Positions 57,392 to 64,000 of a stretch of 64,000 nucleotides of DNA are shown in pieces (within the stretch, counting starts at the first letter, position 1; the number at the start of each line of letters is the position of its first letter). Source of the stretch: Endomychus coccineus. Taxonomy: Eukaryota > Arthropoda > Insecta > Coleoptera > Endomychidae. Under the pieces are notes generated by a model. It was not told the DNA's origin, ran no database searches, and worked only from the letters and a program-made list of their open reading frames with translations. The DNA is taken from NCBI GenBank assembly GCA_958510875.1, contig OY294068.1, positions 75,370,633-75,434,632 on the forward strand, read 5' to 3'. The translations under genes were made by a program, and so were the position numbers.

Positions 57392-58890
57392 ATGGAAGTT
57401 GTGCAAATTAACCTCCATCACTGTAGGGCGGCCTCAGCCGCCCTCGGTGCATATATGATGAAAGCGAATTTAGACGCTGCCCTAATTCAAGAACCATACG
57501 TGTATGGGGGAAGAATCGGGGGATTAGGTAGTTTCAAGGGGCGGATCATACCCGACCCTTCAGAACAAAAACCACGAACTTGCATACTAATAAAAGATGC
57601 AGCTAAAGTTTTACCGTTGTGGGAGCACTGCAGTCGCGACCTAACAACGATTAAATTCAAATTAGAAATAGAAGGAAGGGAGCAAAGCCTCCTGTTGACA
57701 TCAGCACCTACCCTATGATCAGACGGGAGCACCGCCACCCCAAGAAATACGAACTATTGCGAAGTATCTCAGAGCCTCGAAATCCCAAGTCCTATTGGGA
57801 TGTGGTGCCAATGCACACCACACAGTGTGGGGGAGCAGAGACATTAACAAACGAGGTGAAGCATTGGATTTCCTGATGGCGCACAACCTACAGGTGTGCA
57901 ATCAGAGCAACAAACCGACCTTTGTGACAAGTGTGAGAAGGGAGGTCATCGATATCACGGTATGTACCGGGGGCATAAACGACCTAGTGCATAACTGGCA
58001 TGTGGCGGAGGAACCAAGTTTATCCGACCACATGTACATACGATACACAATTGGATCGTCAGAGGCACTGCCTACAGAGTACAGAAACCCAGAGGCCACC
58101 AAGTGGGACTCCTATCGTGAGAAACTACAAGAGGCACTTGGGGACTGCCCAACGAAGTCACCTACAGTGCCAGAGTTAAGTACAATGGTAACAACACAAC
58201 TGTTACCTCAGCCATAATAACAGCCTTTGAAGCTGGAACTCTTATGAGAAATCCCCTACATCGCAATCAGTATGCTTACCAGACCGGGAAATCCTGTGAA
58301 ATGGCAGTATACGAGTTGATACAGAGAGCAGAAAGATCGCTGGAATGCAAAGAAATTGCGCTAGCGAGCTTTCTGGACATAGAGGGAGCTTTTGGCAACA
58401 CCTCATTCGAATCAATTGCCCGAGCAACGCGAGAGCGAGGGGTGGAAAATCTGCTGTGCAGATGGATCCACAACATGCTCCGATGCAGGACAGTCATAGG
58501 AACTCTCAATGAGGTCGAAAAGAAGGTGCGGTTTGCTGAAGAATGTCCGCAGGGTGGTGTACTGTCACTCTGCTGTGGAGTCTGGTGGTGGACAAACTTC
58601 TGATACTTCTTGAGAGCAATGGATTCTGCATAATCGGATATGCGGATGACATCGTCATTATAGTACAAGGGAAGTTTGGGAGAACAATAGCATCTCTGAT
58701 GCAGCACGCACCAAACACCGTGGAAAAATGGTGCAACAAGGAAGGACTCAAAGTGAATCCTTCGAAAATAACCATTGTACCCTTCACAAAGAGAAGGGAC
58801 ATTGGAAACATACAAGACTTAGTTTTGTATGGGAAAAATATACAGATGACGGACACGGTCAAGTACCGTAGTGCTGTGGGGATCCCTTAG
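57392..58890 (+). pseudogene. LINE ORF2: APE endonuclease and partial RT (frameshifted)
   Basis: 57392-57718 opens MEVVQINLHHCRAASAAL and AALIQEPYVYGG, the EN motif with catalytic Glu. A shift leads to 57795-58217 with GANAHHTVWGSRDINKRGEAL and EEPSLSDHMYI (SDH motif of the endonuclease). From 58244 the RT reads NQYAYQTGKSCEMAVYEL, ASFLDIEGAFGN (motif A) and CPQGGVLS (motif B), then in another frame GYADDIVIIVQGKFG (motif C) and LKVNPSKITIVPFTKRRD. The region between SDH and the RT fingers is shortened, so the element is also deleted here. Confidence 0.78.
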
Positions 58891-58995
58891 GATGGAGAAC
58901 CAACCTTACGGAGGAGGGGTTTTAGTCGGTAGGAATCCGGCACACCCGGGGACACGGGCACCCGAGGCGTCTATGCAAGATTTCCCCTCCTCTAC

Positions 58996-59170
58996 GCAAG
59001 AATGTCCTATTATGTTCAGTGCTCCGGATACTTTCTTCTTCTTTTTCTTTATCCACGTAACATTTAATGTTACGTCGATGAAGAAAAAGGAGAAGAAAGT
59101 ATCCGGAGCACTGAACATAGTAGGGCATTCTGTAACTAAATTATAACCTATGTTCAGTGATCCGGAATGA
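58996..59170. repeat. Hairpin repeat
   Basis: gttcagtgctccggatacttt...cttctttttc (59013-59050) is the inverse of gaagaaagtatccggagcactgaac (59092-59117) around acatttaatgttacgtcgatg. The same half-element is at 55245-55345. Confidence 0.65.
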
Positions 59171-59196
59171 TGAAAGTTGGTTGATTGACGCATAGT

Positions 59197-59353
59197 CAAA
59201 GTATACCAGGTCTGCCGGAGCCTCCCTTCTACTCTTTTTAAAAATTCGAGTGCAAGCTGATTGGTCTTGCAAGGCTGTGATTGGAGGAGCTAGGTGACGT
59301 CACCCAGCGCGAGAAAGGAAGGGAGGCTCCGGCAGACCTGGTATACTTTGACG
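59197..59353. mobile_element. MITE with 32-bp terminal inverted repeats
   Basis: Begins tcaaagtataccaggtctgc and cggagcctccc and ends with the exact inverse gggaggctccg...ggtatactttga. 157 bp, non-coding. Inserted between gttgattgacg and ttaagaattaaaaagagg, the sequence also seen uninterrupted at the palindrome end (56165-56200). Confidence 0.75.
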
Positions 59354-59814
59354 TTAAGAATTAAAAAGAGGTATTTGGAAATTATTTGATACTGGTGTAT
59401 TGTAATAATTTAATTGGAATCAATAAAGAAAGTTAAACTAGTAAAAGTGTAACAAAATATATATTACGAAGGTGGTGTTAATTTCTGCGGGTATCGTTCA
59501 CCTGCGGGAGCGTGGGAACCACCCTTGGGTAGCTGAGTGAATTCTCGTGAGTGAGAACCTCTTCAGTAGGTGACAAGAGACACGGGGTGAGAATGTGTGT
59601 GAAGTGAGCCTCTGTTAAACCCAGCCGCACTTCGACTTGGCAACACTGCGCGCTTCTAACTTAAAGCTTCTCACACATATTTTACATGAATAGGAAATGT
59701 AATACTGACTTCATTATAGGACATATCACTCTCTAATTTAGTCAATTGGAAATAATATGAACTGACAATACTAATAGATTTTTACTTTATTTCGATTACA
59801 TTGTTGCGTGAGAA
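59354..59814. other. Flank of second satellite, unrecognised
   Basis: May include the outer terminal region of the second foldback-type element. No coding frame; a locally GC-richer block at 59465-59650 has short repeats of gtgag and cctgcgggagcg. Confidence 0.35.
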
Positions 59815-61490
59815 TAATTCAGCCTCTCTGTACAACGATGAAACTTTCAGTGTGCATTCCTGAAGATATGAGCTTTCATTTGATATTATATACAATAGGG
59901 CACCTACAATATAGCATACTTAGAAAAAATAAAAACTGAGACTTCTCATGAATTTGCACCTCTCTGTGCAATTATCAACCTTTCATTGTACATTCTCTAG
60001 GTTGTTAGCTTCAATTTGATACTATACACAATACGGCACAAACGAGATAGCACACTTAGAAAGAATAAAAACTGAGACTTCTCATGAATTTTAATTTTTT
60101 TTCATTTTCTTTTTGCGTAAGGGCCCATTCAACCTCTCTGTGCAATGCTGAAACTTATAGTGTACATTTCTGATGATGTTAGCTTCAATTTTATACTATA
60201 CACAATATGGCACAAACGAGATAGCATACTTAGAAAAAATAAAAACTGAGACTTCTCATGGATTTTTAATTTTTTTTTCATTTTCTTTTTGCGTAAGGAC
60301 CCATTCAGTCTCTCTGTGCAATGATGAAACTTATAGTGTACATTCCTGATGATGTTAGCTTCAATTTGATACTATACACAATATGGCACAAACAAGATAG
60401 CATACTTAGAAAAAATAAAAACTGAGACTCCTCATGGATTTTTAAATTTTTTTCATTTTCTTTTTGCGTAAGGACCCATTCAGCCTCTCTGTGCAATGAT
60501 CAGCTTCTCAGTATATATTCCCCTTGATGTTAGCTCCAATTTGATACTATACACAATACGGCACAAACGAGATAGCATACTTCGAGAAAATAAAAACTGA
60601 GACTTCTCATGGATTTTTCATTTTTTTTCATTTTCTTTTTGCTTAAGGACCCATTTAGCCTCTCTGTGCAATGATGAAACTTATAGTGTACATTTCTGAT
60701 GATGTTAGCTTCAATTTGATACTATACACAATACGGCACAAACGAGATAGCATACTTAGAGAAAATAAAAACTGAGACTTCTCATGGATTTTTCATTTTT
60801 TTTCATTTTCTTTTTGCGTAAGGACCTATTCAGCCTCTCTATGAAATGATCAGCTTCTAAGTATATATTCCCCTTGATGTTAGCTCCAATTTGATACTAT
60901 ACACAATATGGCACAAACGAGATAGCATACTTAGAAAAAATAAAAACTGAGACTCCTCATGGATTTTTAATTTTTTTTCATTTTCTTTTTGCGTAAGGAC
61001 CCATTCAGCCTCTCTGTGCAATGATGAAACTTATAGTGTACATTTCTGATGATGTTAGCTTCAATTTGATACTATACACAATATGGCACAAACGAGATAG
61101 CATACTTAGAAAAAATAAAAACTGAGACTCCATGGATTTTTAATTTTTTTTCATTTTCTTTTTGCGGAAGGACCCATTCAGCCTCTCTGTGCAATGATGA
61201 AACATATAGTGTACATTCCTGATGATGTTAGCTTCAATTTGATACTATACACAATACGGCACAAACGAGATAGCATACTTAGAGAAAATAAAAACTGAGA
61301 CTTCTCATGGATTTTTCATTTTTTTTCATTTTCTTTTTGCGTAAGGACCTATTCAGCCTCTCTGTGCAATGATGAAACTTATAGTGTACATTCCTGATGA
61401 TGTTAGCTTCAATTTGATACTATACACAATATGGCACAAACGAGATAGCATACTTAGAAAAAATAAAAACTGACACTTCTTATGGATTTT
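59815..61490 (+). repeat. 175-bp satellite array next to second Ulp1 transposon
   Basis: About 9.5 direct monomers; the block ctctctg begins at 59824, 59960, 60134, 60310, 60485, 60660, 60835, 61010, 61183 and 61358 (spacing 173-176 except one 136-bp short unit). Each unit has gatgttagcttcaatttgat, actatacacaatatggcaca, aacgagatagcatacttag and a T-rich stretch. Unrelated in sequence to the 141-bp satellite. Confidence 0.92.
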
Positions 61491-61503
61491 TAATGCCGTT
61501 AAT

Positions 61504-63069
61504 ATGCAATGGAATAATTTGAACAATGTCACTGAATATTTAAATATTTGTTATGATTATGTTTTTAATGATTGTGAAACTTTACCGTCGGACATTAATA
61601 ATATAATTACTTGTTTTAATAACATGATTATTATCACGAATCACAGATATAATTGTGAAGAGGTAATCAATAGCTTGAATAGCATTCGGAATAATAACAG
61701 GAAGTGGGCCACTGATAATTTTGAAACATCAAGTGAAATTGATATAGACGTGAATTCGCAATCTACGATATACCGGAATAGCAGATTTTACATTCACTTT
61801 AAACATTTATTAGATAAATTCGTTATAATAGAAGAAAATGATCAACATGATGAAAATGCATTGTACTGCCCAGGAATGCTTCATATTATCTTGAGGAAAT
61901 ATTTGCCTTATTTATCTCTTTGGGCCAATATAATAACAAACGATCTTCAATCTAAAATTTTGCGGACCCAGCGTTATAGTAATGCTCCAGTGGAAAACTG
62001 GTTCGGGCAAGTTAAAAATAATGTTCTGTTGGGAAATAGAAATTTAAGATGTACGCGATTTTTAAGGGAAATTAGGAAAGTAGTAGAAAGCATCCATAAA
62101 GAATGTTGCTTTAATATTTCAAGAGTAAGATGTGCGATACCCATCAAAAGAAAACGTGGGAATAAGGATGATAATGGGAATATGTCAGAGGAACAATGGA
62201 ATAAGAAGAAAAAGTCCAAGCATTCCTATTTTCAACCGAAATTGTTAAATATGTACGTAGACGGATCGGAAAAACATGATACCACTATTACTGCCGTGCG
62301 GGAAATTACCTTAAATAAAAACACTTTAGTCGAAAACAAAAATTATTATCAAAATTATAATAGCACAGATTACGTTGTCGGTGTATATCCCGGCGCCCAA
62401 CCTGAATATAAAATTTATATCTCGGACTACGAAGCATTAATGATACATGTCAATGAGAAAAAGATGTGGCTGGGTAATTTTCTTATAGATATTTATTTAT
62501 TTAAAATTGCTGAAGATCACAGAGACAGGTTTAGTGTATTAACATCTCATGATTCTGCCAATTTATTTGATTTTAAATCATCTCGTGTCGAATTTAACTG
62601 TAATATGTACAGCAAGTGCTTAATGCCATATTTAAAGAACAAAAACCATTGGTGCTTGGTAGTATGCGATATGAACGCTAAAAAATGTTCATTTTTTAAT
62701 CCGGCGGGCAGTTCGTTAGCGGAAAACAACAAATATTTTAGAATATTCACTAAACGTTTACATTTAGGTTCAGACTGGATTTCCACGGTTAATGATCATC
62801 CTGTGCAAAGCGATAGTTATAATTGCGGTGTATTCGTTGTTCAATTTGCGATGAACATAATATATGAGAACGGTAACACTATTTTCAATTGTCTTGAGCC
62901 TAGACAATTTAGATCAGTTATGATGAGGAATCTATTAAACTTTTCGTGCGATATGAGTAATAGATGCTTGATATGCGGCGAAGATTTATTAAATATTACT
63001 ACCGATTGGGTGCGACATTTGTACGAGATGGATAATGATTCCTTGTTTACCACTAAATATGCAAGATAA
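61504..63069 (+). CDS. MULE-like transposase C-terminal part fused to Ulp1 protease (second family, 5' truncated)
   Basis: 521 codons without interruption, ATG at 61504, starting 14 bp after the satellite. Residues 1-150 match the helical region before the catalytic Glu of the 29-kb transposase; YSNAPVENWFGQVKNNVLL (about 158-176) supplies that Glu. A Lys-rich linker follows (KRKRGNKDD, EEQWNKKKKS, like EEWNKRS at 29.77 kb), then a Ulp1-type domain: WLGNFLIDIYLFKIAE, NKNHWCLVVCDMNAKKCSFFNPAG (His present, Asp position reads Asn) and QSDSYNCGVFVVQFAM (Gln and Cys present). The tail has CLICGEDLL. Both first Asp motifs of the transposase and the YqaJ domain are absent, so it is not an active transposase, though the protease core looks intact except for the Asp-to-Asn change. 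Confidence 0.75.
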   Translation: MQWNNLNNVTEYLNICYDYVFNDCETLPSDINNIITCFNNMIIITNHRYNCEEVINSLNSIRNNNRKWATDNFETSSEIDIDVNSQSTIYRNSRFYIHFKHLLDKFVIIEENDQHDENALYCPGMLHIILRKYLPYLSLWANIITNDLQSKILRTQRYSNAPVENWFGQVKNNVLLGNRNLRCTRFLREIRKVVESIHKECCFNISRVRCAIPIKRKRGNKDDNGNMSEEQWNKKKKSKHSYFQPKLLNMYVDGSEKHDTTITAVREITLNKNTLVENKNYYQNYNSTDYVVGVYPGAQPEYKIYISDYEALMIHVNEKKMWLGNFLIDIYLFKIAEDHRDRFSVLTSHDSANLFDFKSSRVEFNCNMYSKCLMPYLKNKNHWCLVVCDMNAKKCSFFNPAGSSLAENNKYFRIFTKRLHLGSDWISTVNDHPVQSDSYNCGVFVVQFAMNIIYENGNTIFNCLEPRQFRSVMMRNLLNFSCDMSNRCLICGEDLLNITTDWVRHLYEMDNDSLFTTKYAR

Positions 63070-64000
63070 TATGAATTTAAATGAACGATACACATGTTTT
63101 TTATGCATGGAATATGTTAAAGTTTAAATTTATATTAGCAGTTTCTTCTCATTAAATGATACATAGACGAATGTGTAAACGTTTTGTTTCATAGCTATTC
63201 GTATGTATTAACGCGGAATTATTTGAAACGGCAGCGGATTTCAAATATTAATATTTTCAATCGCCTATTAGCCTAGTTAGGGCTTTCGGAATTAAAATTT
63301 TTCAAATATACTCTCGTAAATGGAGATAGTTATTACAAAAATACCAATATAGATTATGTCGTGGCACTTTTTACAAATTTCGATTGTTTCAATCGAACTA
63401 ATGGTATTTAATACGACAAATAAATCTCATGTGACTATGTAGATAAAGATCACGAGAAAGTATTGAGCTTTTAGCAGATAATTAAATCATTTTATGTGTG
63501 GTAAGGGTAAGGCTGTGAGGGGAGGTAGGAGGCCTTTTACAGGGATGAGTCAAGCGGTTCGACTATCCCTGTCCTAGGGGTAATATAAATTAGGTAAACA
63601 ATACGATTTAGAACATTAGGACGCCTTTTACAATGAGGATTCAACGACGTGGTTTGTCCCGGTCTTAGAATAGCAGGAATAAAATGTGATTAATTTTCGA
63701 TACACTTATCAATGTCATTTTCAATTTCTCGTGTGCATACACTCGACACACGTGGGATGATAGGGCTCCTGGCGAACCACCCACGAAAAAAAAAGGTAAC
63801 GCACCCTTGTGAGAGTTGACTGTTATAATATATGTTAGGAAAATAATAGAGAAAGGCACTGATTAATATTTTATTACGTTCTCACTTGCCGAAGTTCGGT
63901 TATTAGTGGCTTCCCCGTAATCGCCGATAGCTCTGGAGCCGACAAACTGGCGCGGCGCCGGAGATGACCTCAGCCAGTAGTAGTAGGTAGTCAACCCAAT
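63070..64000. other. No recognised gene
   Basis: No second inverted 175-bp array is present before the window ends, so the right end of the second foldback-type element is either lost or outside. Two degenerate copies of a block with ccttttaca(g/a)(g/t)ga...g(t/c)cc appear at 63530-63590 and 63625-63672. The last 120 bp are GC-richer and unassigned. Confidence 0.4.

Larger units (their letters stand above)
56205..58995 (+). mobile_element. LOA-like LINE, internally deleted
   Basis: GC-rich start (ccgaccctctccgtaccccac) after the palindrome, then ORF1, ORF2 endonuclease, part of the RT and, after a jump near 58900, the same 3' UTR as at 37560-37670. The RT C-terminal half and RNase H are missing. 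Base composition is clearly higher in GC than the surroundings. Confidence 0.78.

Noticed and set aside
63665..63859. 64-aa minus ORF
   Set aside because: Low information, no motif, no neighbours; likely chance.

Overview
The window looks like animal nuclear DNA, most probably from an insect. It is AT-rich, carries intron-containing host genes with canonical GT/AG junctions, and is packed with transposable elements typical of arthropods (errantivirus-like Gypsy, BEL/Pao, LOA-like LINE, Penelope-like, mariner, hAT, foldback/MULE). I cannot name the species. The host genes I can support are all on the minus strand: a multi-exon acylglycerol kinase gene (AGK, 4391-19233), a possible 3'-terminal exon of an unidentified gene just upstream of it (19637 to about 35.9 kb, split by a transposon), and two adjoining exons of Mediator subunit 12 (MED12, 49349-49916).

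Layout: 1-0.9 kb, 3' end of a Penelope-like element with a hammerhead-like motif. 1.1-2.9 kb, dead hAT transposase. 4.4-19.2 kb, AGK, whose introns hold a TIR element (6.1-6.9 kb), a decayed repeat ORF (8.6-9.5 kb), a dead mariner (9.5-10.4 kb), a gag-only BEL/Pao element (11.1-12.9 kb) and a dimeric 369-bp satellite embedded in a minisatellite (13.9-17.4 kb).

19.8-35.9 kb is the most striking object. It is a foldback-type transposon about 16 kb long (about 12.5 kb without later insertions). It has a 9-bp target duplication at its borders, long inverted ends built from a 141-bp satellite, and a coding core for a MULE-like transposase (two Asp, CxxH, Glu), a PHD-like finger, a YqaJ-type nuclease and a Ulp1-type SUMO protease, now broken by stops and frameshifts. 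Its left arm was later hit by a Penelope-like element (12-bp target duplication), and a 1.75-kb piece was then tandemly duplicated. A second, diverged relative (59.8-63.1 kb) has the transposase C-terminus joined directly to Ulp1 and abuts a different satellite with a 175-bp monomer.

36.8-37.7 kb holds a LOA-like LINE 3' end. 37.7-49.3 kb is a minus-strand Gypsy element with 1.7-kb LTRs. Its integrase is split by an LTR-integrase-LTR element (40260-43685), which is itself split by an LTR-env fragment-LTR element (40324-42147); all junctions carry matching short target duplications. 49.3-49.9 kb carries the MED12 exons. 50.4-55.2 kb is a nearly complete Gypsy element (TSD aaggt). 55.3-56.2 kb is a large palindrome of a Tigger/pogo-like C-terminal coding segment. 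56.2-59.0 kb is an internally deleted LOA-like LINE. 59.2-59.35 kb is a MITE. 63.1-64 kb has no recognised gene.

No tRNA, rRNA or CRISPR array was seen. Homology statements rest on recognising protein motifs by eye; no search was run.
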